DNA of 64,000 nt from an uncultured Acidimicrobiales bacterium. GTDB taxonomy: Bacteria; Actinomycetota; Acidimicrobiia; Acidimicrobiales; UBA10347. The stretch is from contig CALKPY010000146.1 in assembly GCA_937991435.1 (NCBI GenBank), positions 1 through 64,000 on the forward strand, read 5' to 3'. How positions within the stretch are numbered: position 1 is the first letter of the stretch; the number at the start of each line of letters is the position of its first letter. Positions 28,352 through 38,200 of this stretch are shown one piece after another. A program made the position numbers and the translations under genes. The notes below the pieces were generated by a model, which worked only from the letters and a program-made list of their open reading frames with translations, was not told the DNA's origin and did no database searches.

Positions 28352-28870
28352 TTGGCTGACGAAGGCCTGAGCGCCGACGACGTCGAGAGCGCGGCCAACG
28401 CTGGACACGAATTGCTGGCCTCGATTGGGCAGCGCATCGGCGCGCGACTCGCCGATTGGTTTTTGTTGCTCGCGGTCTGGCTTCCGGTCGCCGCATTGAC
28501 TGCAGACACATCAACTAGTGACACGCCCGACTATCCGTGGTGGGCGCTCGCTGGCTGGGCAGGACTCGTTGCGGTCTACGAAATCTTGTTCATTGCCATG
28601 CGGGGTCAGACGCCCGGCAAGATGCTGCTCGGTATCGAGATCGTCTCGATGCGCGCCGGAACAAGGGTGACAGTTCTGCAATCGGTGGCGCGAGTCGTGC
28701 CCGTCATCGTCGCCATGGCGGTACTGGTGGTTTTCTTCCCGATCGCGATGGTGTTTATCTACTTCAGCGCTGCATTCATGTCCGACAATCGCGGCGTGTT
28801 GGATCGATTGGCAAACACCGCCGTAGTGCAAAAGTCCGCAGGCGGCGTGATCACCAACGCGCTTGGCTGA
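28352..28870 (+). CDS. RDD-family membrane protein
   Basis: QRIGARLADWFLLLAVWLP; RGQTPGKMLLGIEIVSM. Confidence 0.88.
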   Translation: MADEGLSADDVESAANAGHELLASIGQRIGARLADWFLLLAVWLPVAALTADTSTSDTPDYPWWALAGWAGLVAVYEILFIAMRGQTPGKMLLGIEIVSMRAGTRVTVLQSVARVVPVIVAMAVLVVFFPIAMVFIYFSAAFMSDNRGVLDRLANTAVVQKSAGGVITNALG

Positions 28871-28888
28871 GGGCCGGCCTTGAGCTGG

Positions 28889-30634
28889 CTATGCCTCGAT
28901 GACGATGACGATGTCGCCGCCGCCGACGGAATCGCCGACGGCAACACGAACCTCTGTCACGGTGCCGTCGATGTCTGCGGCGATGTTGTTCTCCATCTTC
29001 ATTGCTTCGAGTACGAGCACGGTGTCGCCTACAGCGACCGTGTCGCCGACCGCAACTGACAGCTTGACGACGGTTCCCTGCATCGGAACACTGATCTTGC
29101 CGTTGCCTGCCCCGCCCGATGATGAAGTCGATGTGCGTCGTCGCGGCGCAGCTGAGGGCCCGGCGGAAGCCGACTCGGGTACCCAGACACTCACGCTGAA
29201 ACGTCGGCCATCAACTTCGACTGGTACATCTCGGCGCACTCGCGTGTTGCCGTCGTCATCGGAAGATTCAGCCGCGTTTGATGAAACGCCGGTCAGGTCG
29301 AGCGTGTCCTCTACCCATTTGGTGGTGTGTGCAATGGCGGCGAAGTCTTCATGTTCGATGATGGCGATATCGGCCGGGATCGTGGTCGCAATACCCTCGA
29401 CGGTCAACTCGTGCAATGCGCGCACGGTGCGTCCAATGGCGGTAGGGCGATCGTGCCCCCAGCAGACGAGCTTGCCAACAAGGTTGTCGTAGAACTGGCT
29501 GATTTCGTCGCCAGATTCGTAGCCGGTGTCGAATCGAGTTCCGAATCCGCCGGGAGCGCTCAATTTCGTGATGGTGCCCGGAGCTGGAAGAAACATGCCC
29601 TCGGCCGGATCCTCGGCGTTGATCCGCACCTCGATGGCGTGACCGGTGATTTCGACATCGTCTTGGGTGAACCACAGGGGTTCTCCGGCGGCGATGCGTA
29701 ACTGAGCTTCGACGAGATCGACGCCGGTCACGAGTTCGGTTACCGGGTGTTCGACCTGCAGTCGGGTATTCATTTCGAGATAGAAGAACTCGCCGTCTTC
29801 GTACAGAAATTCAACGGTGCCAGCGTTGACGTAGTCGCAGCCCTTCGCCACCGTGACAGCGGCGTCACCCATCGCTGCAATGACCGCCGGATCGATTCCG
29901 GGAGCTGGCGCCTCTTCGATGAGTTTCTGATGGCGTCGCTGAGCTGAGCAGTCTCGTGTGCCCAGATGCACACAATTTCCGTGGGTGTCGGCGAGCACCT
30001 GTACTTCGACGTGGCGCGGGCCAGACAGGTACCGCTCGAGGTAGAGCTCCCCGCGGCCGAAGTAGTTTTCGGCTTCGCGCCGAGCGCCGGCAATAGCTGC
30101 GTCGATGTCGTCGTCGGCGGTAACGACTTTCATGCCGCGGCCGCCCCCGCCAAATGCGGCTTTGATCGCGATCGGCCAACCGTGCGCCGATGCAAAGGCG
30201 GTGACCTGGGATGAGTCGGTTACCGGATCGGCATTGCCCGGAACGCCCTGCACATCGACAGCCTCGGCAGCGGCACGGGCGGACAGCTTGTCTCCCATGA
30301 TGTCGATTGCATCGGGGCGAGGACCGACAAACGCAACGCCCATCTCAGTGACGGCACGGGCGAAGTCAGCGTTTTCGCTGAAGAAGCCGTAACCGGGGTG
30401 CAGAGCGTCGGCGCCGCTGCGGGTCAGTATTTCGAGGATGACCTCGGTGTTGAGGTAGCTCTCGGCTGCGGTCTGTCCCCCGAGGGCGTAGGCCTCGTCA
30501 GCCAAGCGAACGTGCAACGAGTCGCGGTCCAGGTCTGAATAGACGGCCACCGTGGCGACGCCGAGATCTCGACACGCCCTGATGACACGAACGGCTATTT
30601 CGCCACGGTTGGCAACGAGAACCTTCGAGAACAT
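28889..30634 (-). CDS. Acetyl/propionyl-CoA carboxylase alpha subunit (biotin carboxylase + BCCP)
   Basis: MFSKVLVANRGEIAVRVIRACRDLG, HPGYGFFSENADFA, AFGGGGRGMKVV, biotinyl motif LEAMKMENNI. Confidence 0.96.
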   Translation of the reverse strand: MFSKVLVANRGEIAVRVIRACRDLGVATVAVYSDLDRDSLHVRLADEAYALGGQTAAESYLNTEVILEILTRSGADALHPGYGFFSENADFARAVTEMGVAFVGPRPDAIDIMGDKLSARAAAEAVDVQGVPGNADPVTDSSQVTAFASAHGWPIAIKAAFGGGGRGMKVVTADDDIDAAIAGARREAENYFGRGELYLERYLSGPRHVEVQVLADTHGNCVHLGTRDCSAQRRHQKLIEEAPAPGIDPAVIAAMGDAAVTVAKGCDYVNAGTVEFLYEDGEFFYLEMNTRLQVEHPVTELVTGVDLVEAQLRIAAGEPLWFTQDDVEITGHAIEVRINAEDPAEGMFLPAPGTITKLSAPGGFGTRFDTGYESGDEISQFYDNLVGKLVCWGHDRPTAIGRTVRALHELTVEGIATTIPADIAIIEHEDFAAIAHTTKWVEDTLDLTGVSSNAAESSDDDGNTRVRRDVPVEVDGRRFSVSVWVPESASAGPSAAPRRRTSTSSSGGAGNGKISVPMQGTVVKLSVAVGDTVAVGDTVLVLEAMKMENNIAADIDGTVTEVRVAVGDSVGGGDIVIVIEA

Positions 30635-30651
30635 GCACCTAGCCTGCCACC

Positions 30652-31491
30652 ATGTCGCGGGGAAGCACACATCGTTTCGAGAGCGAATTGCGACGAGCGC
30701 TAGTTGGTTCGCGTTTCGGCGACGCACGCTGGGTTACAACAACCGGGTCAACCAACGACGATCTCGTCGAGCTGGCTCGGGCCGGAGAGTCTGAACAGGT
30801 ACGTATCGCCGACGAGCAGACATCGGGCCGCGGCCGTCGGGGGCGCACCTGGGTGGCGCCGAGCGGTTCCGCGGTTCTGCTGTCGGTCCTGCTTCGCGAT
30901 GACGTTCCGCCTGACCCTTTTTGGGCAGTCGGAGCGGTCTCGCTGGCGGCTTGTGCGGCCGTCGACGAGGCGATCGGTCGCGGCGCGGCCGCCCTCGAAC
31001 GCCCGTCGGTTGACGAGATAACCACGGGTACCGAGCTACCGCGTTGCGAAATAAAGTGGCCGAACGATCTGCTGATTGGTCGCCGAAAGCTCGCCGGTGT
31101 GCTCGCCCAAGTCGTCGACGGTGGACTGGTCGTGGGCGTTGGTATCAATGTGCACTGGCCGACGGCCATGCCGACCGAAATCGCCGAGCGGGCGACGTCG
31201 CTTGACAGACATATCGCCGGGGACGCTCCTGAAAACGCTCGTCTCGGTCTCGTGGTTGATCTGTTAGCGCACCTAGAGCTGCTTCTCGATCGCCCGTGGC
31301 CGTCGGTGATGGCGCAATGGGTCGACAGGTGTTGCACCGTCGGGCAGCTCGTACGAGTCGAACGAACCACCACCTTCATGACGGGCACAGCAATCGGGGT
31401 CACCGACCGAGGAGCGCTGATTCTTCAGGGTCCTGATGGTGTCACTGAACACGAGGTGGGCGACGTAGTGCACCTGCGGGCTGACACCTAA
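30652..31491 (+). CDS. birA: Biotin--[acetyl-CoA-carboxylase] ligase
   Basis: TTGSTNDDLVELARAG, ADEQTSGRGRRGRTWVAPSGSAVLLSVLL, KWPNDLLIGRRKLAGVLAQ, VGVGINVHWP; no N-terminal HTH. Confidence 0.95.
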   Translation: MSRGSTHRFESELRRALVGSRFGDARWVTTTGSTNDDLVELARAGESEQVRIADEQTSGRGRRGRTWVAPSGSAVLLSVLLRDDVPPDPFWAVGAVSLAACAAVDEAIGRGAAALERPSVDEITTGTELPRCEIKWPNDLLIGRRKLAGVLAQVVDGGLVVGVGINVHWPTAMPTEIAERATSLDRHIAGDAPENARLGLVVDLLAHLELLLDRPWPSVMAQWVDRCCTVGQLVRVERTTTFMTGTAIGVTDRGALILQGPDGVTEHEVGDVVHLRADT

Positions 31492-31537
31492 GTGGGCGCG
31501 GTCTCTACGGCAACCGAACCAGATAGCGTAGTCGGCC

Positions 31538-32509
31538 ATGGCTGATGACAATACGTGGTCTGAGAAGAGCAAGCAGAGCTCTCGTGGCAAGCGACCTCCG
31601 AAAGACTCGGTTGACGCCGATGGCTTCGTCGATGGCGATGCCGTCTCGACCCCTTCCAAGCGTTCCGATACCGGCAGCAGCGTGGTGCGCACCCGATCTG
31701 ATGACGGCGCTAAGAAGGTAGCCAAAGCCGCAGCTACGGCTGGGCAACGCGACGTGAGCTTCCAGAGTCGGCTGGGTTTTCCAGCGCTGGTCGGGCTCAT
31801 CTGTCTTCTCGGTATCGGCGTGGTGTTCTATGCGTGGTCGACACGTGACGGCATCTCTCGGCCAACCCAGGCCGACCATTGGCATGCCGCGTATGGCGTC
31901 TATGACTGCACGTCGCCAGACGAGAACAAGTACCTCGCACCGTTCCAGTCGGCCGCAGATGAGACCGGTATTCACTCACACGGTGATGGGCTTATCCACA
32001 TTCATCCCTTCTTCGAGCTGTCATCGGGTGACCGTGCGCAGATGAACCACTTCTTTAATGAGATGGGTATCGAGGTCACGCCAGAGGCCATCACCCTCGA
32101 CACTGGCGCTGAGCTCGTTGCCGGCACTGAGTGCGCCGACGGCTCCGGTCCGGCTGAAATCACCATTGCCCACTGGGACTTCGACTTCCAGGCAACGGCT
32201 GACGACCCGCCGAAACCCCAGATCTTCACAGACAACTTCCGTGACATCAAGTTTGAAAACGATCGTGAGATTTACATCATCGCGTTTGCCGCTGCTGGCA
32301 CCGAACTTCCGCAACTGCCTCCCGAACGCTTCGTGCAGCTTGACAACACAAGCGCCCAGCGCGAGTGGAGCGGAACCGATGATGAGGGCAATCTGATTCC
32401 CAACGACACCGGCGTAACGGTCGAGGGAGAAACCGAAGATGGTGAACCCATCACAGGTACAGACGCAGTTGACGGTGACGATGCCACCTCGACTGAAGAC
32501 GACGGCTGA
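31538..32509 (+). CDS. Membrane-anchored His-rich protein of unknown function
   Basis: TM FPALVGLICLLGIGVVFYAW; extracytoplasmic HWHAAYGVYDC...GIHSHGDGLIHIHPFFELSSG; acidic tail. Confidence 0.8.
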   Translation: MADDNTWSEKSKQSSRGKRPPKDSVDADGFVDGDAVSTPSKRSDTGSSVVRTRSDDGAKKVAKAAATAGQRDVSFQSRLGFPALVGLICLLGIGVVFYAWSTRDGISRPTQADHWHAAYGVYDCTSPDENKYLAPFQSAADETGIHSHGDGLIHIHPFFELSSGDRAQMNHFFNEMGIEVTPEAITLDTGAELVAGTECADGSGPAEITIAHWDFDFQATADDPPKPQIFTDNFRDIKFENDREIYIIAFAAAGTELPQLPPERFVQLDNTSAQREWSGTDDEGNLIPNDTGVTVEGETEDGEPITGTDAVDGDDATSTEDDG

Positions 32510-32550
32510 TTCGGTATCACTGTTTCGGTATCACTGTTTCGATTGTGACT

Positions 32551-32573
32551 GTCTCGGCGTCGAGCGCTGAGAC
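32551..32573. terminator. Hairpin between convergent genes, candidate terminator
   Basis: gtctcggcg-tcgag-cgctgagac, 9-bp stem with one G-T pair. Confidence 0.4.
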
Positions 32574-32626
32574 AATCATCAATCATTGCCAAGTTTCGCC
32601 CGCCCTGAGATGCGGGCCGTGTGCCG

Positions 32627-33070
32627 TTAGTCGACGCCCATAGCTTCGTTGATACGCGAACTCGAGTCGGCCTTTGCGTTGCCGCCCATGTCGAAGCGCA
32701 TCTCGATTCCGAAGCGTTCACACGCAACGGTCTCGGGGACTACGGCACCTGACACTCGGTCACCACCGTTGCCGAAGATAATTCTTCTATCGCTGAACCG
32801 CTCAGCGATGTCGCTGATGCTGGCGTTTACGCTGCCGTCTTCGTCGATCGAGATCATTGCGTGATCGACAACTTTCAGTGCGTTGACCACCCGCAGCCGA
32901 TCGGCCTCGTCCATGATGACTTTGCCCTTTTTCATGATTTGCTGGGCGTTGTTATTCACGATCACGAAGAGTTCGTCGCCCGCTGCTGCCCCGGCCTCGA
33001 GGTAGTCGAGATGGCCCACATGTAGCGGGCCGAAATAGCCGCTGACGATTACCAGTGTTGATGTGCTCAT
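32627..33070 (-). CDS. Cytidylyltransferase-like nucleotidyltransferase
   Basis: VIVSGYFGPLHVGHLDYLEAGAAAGDELFVIVNNNAQQIMKKG (HxGH motif). Confidence 0.88.
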   Translation of the reverse strand: MSTSTLVIVSGYFGPLHVGHLDYLEAGAAAGDELFVIVNNNAQQIMKKGKVIMDEADRLRVVNALKVVDHAMISIDEDGSVNASISDIAERFSDRRIIFGNGGDRVSGAVVPETVACERFGIEMRFDMGGNAKADSSSRINEAMGVD

Positions 33071-33123
33071 ATGTATTCCTTCGGCAGATTCCGCATTGAT
33101 GTGAGAATCTGGCTAGAGGTTGG

Positions 33124-33831
33124 CTATCGGAACAGGTCGTCGGCAGGACTGCGAACAATGTGTTCGGCGACCGATGACGTGCCGAACCACGACGCTGGAC
33201 CGCCGCGGACGATGCCGACAGGGCAACCTGACGTCTTGCCCATAGCGAGCTCCGCCGCTGCCGCGATTTCGTCGACCAACGCCACTTCGGTTACGTGCAT
33301 CTCGCGACCAAGGGCGTCGGGAGTGCCTCTGAGGTCGAGAATTGCGTTGAGCCCGGCGCAGCCGATAGCGACATCGGTCACGCCGCGGCGCCAAGGTCGG
33401 CCAAATGTGTCGCTGATGATCACGCCGACTTCGATGTCGTGACGTCCGCGGATGGCGTCGCGGATACGTCGAGCAGACCGGTCGCTATCTTCTGGCAGAA
33501 GCGCTGCGGTGCCAGCCTTGACATTTGACAAATCGATGCCAGCGTTTGCGCACACGAAGCCGTGTTTGGTTTCGCTGATGATCAGTTCGCCTCGTCGCCG
33601 CAAAATACGAACCGACTCGCGTTCGACGAAGGGTTTGTGGCTGAGTGGATCCGCCGAGTCAATTTCGACCATCGCCCCTTCGGCCTTAGAAACAATTTTC
33701 TGGGTAACGACAAGCACATCGCGCTCTTGCAGCTCGATGCGTTCGCAGATCATCTCAGCGATGTCGTCGCCTTTGGTGATTTCTGGAATCCCCTCGATGG
33801 GAAAAATTTCAAGACGCACGGCAATCTCCAA
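33124..33831 (-). CDS. cofE: Coenzyme F420-0:L-glutamate ligase
   Basis: LEIFPIEGIPEITKGDDIAEMI, VVTQKIVSKAEGAMVEI, KHGFVCANAGIDLSNV, VIISDTFGRPWRRGVTDVAIGCAG. Confidence 0.94.
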   Translation of the reverse strand: MEIAVRLEIFPIEGIPEITKGDDIAEMICERIELQERDVLVVTQKIVSKAEGAMVEIDSADPLSHKPFVERESVRILRRRGELIISETKHGFVCANAGIDLSNVKAGTAALLPEDSDRSARRIRDAIRGRHDIEVGVIISDTFGRPWRRGVTDVAIGCAGLNAILDLRGTPDALGREMHVTEVALVDEIAAAAELAMGKTSGCPVGIVRGGPASWFGTSSVAEHIVRSPADDLFR

Positions 33832-33897
33832 TAGTGATGAGGGGGTAAGCGAGCAGTTGCGTGCGAAGACGAACAGTGCAAGGTGACATGACGTGGC

Positions 33898-34845
33898 TCA
33901 CGACCCCGAAGCAGCGAGGTCGAGAGCTGCGTTGGTGACCTGTGCCGCGATCTCAGCAGTATCCATCAAGGTGTTCATTGCGTGCGCTGCCAACCCGACC
34001 TGCTGAATGTCGCGAACAAGACCCCGGTCGACCGAATCGATAATCATGTGCCCGGCGACGTCCTGATACAACCGAGCAACGCCGGTGGCGGAGACTTCGT
34101 GACCGAGAGTGCGAAGCAGACTGGCGGCGGGGCCTTTCACCGCGTCGCCGCCAATGATGGGTGAAATGGCCACGACATCTTGGCGACGAGATGCGAGTGC
34201 GGCTCGCAGGCCCGGAATTGCAAGTAGGGGGCCAATCGACACGATTGGGTTACTCGGTGCAATGACGATGCAATCGGCGGCTGCGATGGCGTCGAGAACC
34301 CCTGGTGCAGGAACCGCTTCGGCTGTCCCATGGAACGCAACATGTGAAACCGGGTCGTTGTGGGCTCGTTCGACGAACCAACGCTGGAAATCGAGTACCT
34401 CACCGGCCTGAGTAGTGATCACTGACCGAATCTGATCGTCGGTCACAGGCACAATTCGGAAATCGATTCCCCACGCAGCGGTGATTTCAGCGGTGACCTC
34501 GCTCAGGCTGGCACCTTCGCTGAGCCGTTGGGTGCGATACAGGTGGGTGCCGAGGTCACGGTCACCCAGACCGAACCAGGTTTGGCCCCCGTATCGGTCA
34601 AGTACCGATCGTGCTTGCCAGGTTTCGCCAGCGAGGCCCCAGCCGGTATCGGGGTTGATCTGCTCAGCAACCGTGTATGTACACGTGTCGAGGTCAGGGC
34701 TGATCGACAGACCGTGCAAAATCATGTCGTCTGCGGTGTTGACGACAGCGGTCAACTTATGGGCATCGACCGCAGCGGCTGCTCCCCGAAGCAGGCGTGC
34801 AGCGCCGACGCCGCCGCAAAGCACGACTACTGACGGTTCACTCAC
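33898..34845 (-). CDS. cofD: 2-phospho-L-lactate transferase
   Basis: VVVLCGGVGAARLLRG, VNTADDMILHGLSISPDLDTCTYTVA, IAPSNPIVSIGPLLAIPGLR. Confidence 0.94.
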   Translation of the reverse strand: MSEPSVVVLCGGVGAARLLRGAAAAVDAHKLTAVVNTADDMILHGLSISPDLDTCTYTVAEQINPDTGWGLAGETWQARSVLDRYGGQTWFGLGDRDLGTHLYRTQRLSEGASLSEVTAEITAAWGIDFRIVPVTDDQIRSVITTQAGEVLDFQRWFVERAHNDPVSHVAFHGTAEAVPAPGVLDAIAAADCIVIAPSNPIVSIGPLLAIPGLRAALASRRQDVVAISPIIGGDAVKGPAASLLRTLGHEVSATGVARLYQDVAGHMIIDSVDRGLVRDIQQVGLAAHAMNTLMDTAEIAAQVTNAALDLAASGS

Positions 34846-35170
34846 GGGCGGTCAGCCCACACAAGCGGATCGCTTCGGGTCCCAGCCGGGCAATCAGTTC
34901 GCCGGTCTCGGTGATCGATTCCCCAATGGCACCGGGGGCTGCCTCGCCAACGAGTTGCACGAGTCCTCCGAGTAGCTCAGACGCTGGGCCGACCGACGCG
35001 TCGACCTGATCGAGAGCGAGGTCGATTACCGGTTGAAGTTGCGGGTGTTCTGAAGCCAATCGGCGTCGCACGATGTTCACCTGGCGCAGCCCGAGAATCG
35101 TCGCACCGACGCTGACCTCGACGATCTCGGTGAGGACAGCGTCTGCTGGACGGGCTTGAGAGTTGGGCAC
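34838..35170 (-). CDS. Hypothetical protein, translationally coupled upstream of cofD
   Basis: 110-aa ORF overlapping the cofD start by 8 bp, same strand. Confidence 0.6.
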   Translation of the reverse strand: MPNSQARPADAVLTEIVEVSVGATILGLRQVNIVRRRLASEHPQLQPVIDLALDQVDASVGPASELLGGLVQLVGEAAPGAIGESITETGELIARLGPEAIRLCGLTARE

Positions 35171-35232
35171 AACGCCATTCTATGTTGGGGGTACCCATCC
35201 GGCGGAAGGTGGGTGGGTAGCCTCGGGCTGGA

Positions 35233-38200
35233 ATGGACAAGGTGCCACTGACGCTCGTCGAATCTGACGACAGCGAAGAACTAGGCGAAGGAGCGATGAA
35301 ACGCCCTGAAACCACTGGTGGTGCAGTTCCGCGCGTCACGATTGCGATGGTCGCGCACAACCCAGGAGCTTGGTTTGACGAAGCTCTGACCTCGATTCGC
35401 ACACAGGACTATCCGGCAATCGACGTGGTAGTCATCGATCCGGCGAGTGACATCGCCGTCGCGCCTCGTGTCCACAAGGTGCTTCCCGAAGCCACGATCG
35501 TTCCGCTCGTCACAAACCAAGGTTTCGCGAAAACCGCCAACACAATGCTTGAACATTCGAGCGGTCGGTATTTGCTGATCTGTCACGACGATGTAGCGCT
35601 GGCTCCCGATTGTGTTCGTCGCCTGGTCGAAGAAGCGGTGCGCTCCAATGCTGGGGTTGTCGGCCCGAAACTGCTCGACTGGAACGACCCAAACCGCATT
35701 TTGCATGTCGGATTTACCGCTGACAAGACCGGAGCGGTTTCCGACATCGCCGAGCCAGGAGAGTTCGACCAGGAACAACACGACGCGGTGCGCGATGTGT
35801 TTGCCGTTCCCGGTGCAGTGACGCTGCTGCGATCTGACTTGTTCACCGCACTCGGTGGGTTCGACGAAGCCATGATCGCTCATGGCGAGGATCTCGACCT
35901 GTGCTGGCGGGCGCATGCGCTCGGTGCCCGTGTACTGATCAATCCTGCGGCGACGGCGAGACATCGCGAAGATTTGAGCAGCCGCGTTGTCGGCCACCAG
36001 CGCGATCGGTTCGCTCAACGCCATCGCATTCGGTCGCTGCTCTCGAACTACGGATTGTGGCACACCCTGCGGGTGGTTCCTCAGGCGCTCGCGGTGACCT
36101 TCGTGAGCGCGATCATTGCGTTACTGCAAGGCCGCATCGGCGACATCGCGACCATGTTCGGTGCATGGTTGTGGAACTTGAAGTCGGTAGGTTCGATTTT
36201 CAAGCGCAGACGTCAATTGTCCAAGACCCGTCAGATTGATGATGGCGAGGTGCGGGCGCTGCAACAGCCGGGTTTTGAAGGGGTCAGCGCGTGGCGGCGA
36301 TCCCGCGCCGACCGCAGAGAGAGCATTGCGACAACCGGTTCGGTCGTTGCAGCGGTGTCGGCGGCACGAGAACGCAGACGATGGATCCAGGTCTCGGTGT
36401 TGGTGTGGATTGGCGTCGCCGCGGTGTTGCTATTTGGAAGTCGCGGACTGATCTTCGATTCGTTGCCGATCGTCAATGAATTCGCTGGATTTCCTGATTC
36501 TCCTCGTCCGTTGTTGACCGAGTGGGGTACCACGTGGCGAAGTACAGGACTAGGTAGCGAAGCCCCTTCGTCGCCGCTGCACTTCCTGCTTGGCTTCGCT
36601 GGAATCGCGTTGTTTGGACAGATGGGCCTTCTGCGGTTGCTTGTGACCGTCGGCCTGGTGCTGGTCGGCACAATTGGCATGTACCGGTGCCTGGCCCCAT
36701 TCCGTTCTCCGCAGGCCCAACTCGTCGGGTTGGTGCTCTATGCGGCCGCTCCTGTCCCGTACAACTCGTTCTATGCCGGAAGCTGGTCCGGCCTAGCGGT
36801 CTATGCCGCGATGCCCTGGATCGCTCGACGATTGGCCACAGCTGCGTCACTGGCCCCCTTTGGCGACGAGGAGCAGCGGTTAACTCGACGCTTCGGCGAC
36901 GTAGCGCTGCTGGGTCTCGTGCTGGCCATTACCGCGCTCATCGAACCGCTTGTGGCCGTCGCTCTTGCGATACTCGTCGTGGGCTGGGTGCTTGGGGCTC
37001 TGGCGACATCGTGGCCCAGCGGTTTGGGTCGACTGCTCGCCTCGGCGCTCATGGGTGTTGTGATCGCGGCGCTGTTGTCTCTACCCGGCTCGTTAGCCCT
37101 CGTGCGAGGTGACCTTGCGTGGTCATCGATCGCGGGGGTGAGCGGCGGCGAGGACCCCACCCTGTTCGAGCTCATGCGGCTGGCTACAGGACCACATGGG
37201 CGAGGCGCTTTCGGATGGGCGCTTGCTGTGTTGCCAGCGCTTGCGTTGGTGCTTGCGTTCGGGCACCGTCTTATCTGGGCTGCACGCAGCTGGTTCGCGG
37301 CCGTTCTGGCGGTCGCAGCCGCTTGGGCTGCGACATCGAACGGGTTCGATCTTGCGCTGGGCGACCCTGAGGTGCTCCTGGCTCCCGCAGCCTTTAGCCT
37401 CGCTTTCGCGGGAGCGATGGGAGCCTTGGCGTTCACCAACGACCTTCGGCGACATCGATTCGGTTGGCGCCAGTTCGTCCCGTTTGTTGCGCTTGGGGCG
37501 CTAACGCTCACGACGCTAGGGGGCCTGGCCGGATCCGTGGATGGCCGTTGGCAAATGCCGACCGCTGGCTACGAAAGCGTGTTCGGCTTTTTCGACGACA
37601 AGGCCCCGGCCCATTCCCGCATCCTGTGGCTTGGCGATCGAGATGTGCTTCCGGTAGACGGATGGGACTTTGACGGCTCTTTGTCGTGGTCCATCACCCA
37701 AGCGCGTCGGCCGACCGTGGTCGATCTGCCATTCGGGAATCCCGACCCTGCGGCTCGTGAAGTTCGAGAAACGGTCGCAGACACGCTCGCTGGCGCGTCG
37801 AGCCGGTTGGGCCAGCGACTTGCCCCGGCCGGTATTCGCTATGTCGTCGTGGTCGAAGCGAACGCGCCACGACCATTTGGCACGGTCGAACGCCCGGTTG
37901 ATGATGCGGTTCTTCGGCGGCTGAGCGAACAGCTCGATCTTGTTCGAGTTGAAGTCCGCGGAGGAGCCACCATCCTTGAGAATCGAGCGTACGTTCCAAT
38001 GGTTGCCTCGTTCCCTGCTGACATTCTCCTATCTGAACCGCCTCCGACGCTGCGCCAGCTGCTCGGTGTGCCGTTCACGCTGGCGCTTCCCGAGGTGCGG
38101 TCGCTGCGCGACTACTCCGGTTCGCTTGACCAAGACGGCGTGTGGCTTGCCGTCAACGATCCGTCGAATTGGCAGGTATCGAGCGGCGGCGAAGTGCTGA

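Noticed and set aside
30635-30727. Upstream part of the carboxylase alpha-subunit ORF
   Set aside because: The family starts MFSKVLVANRGEIA (30634); the extension overlaps birA coding sequence.
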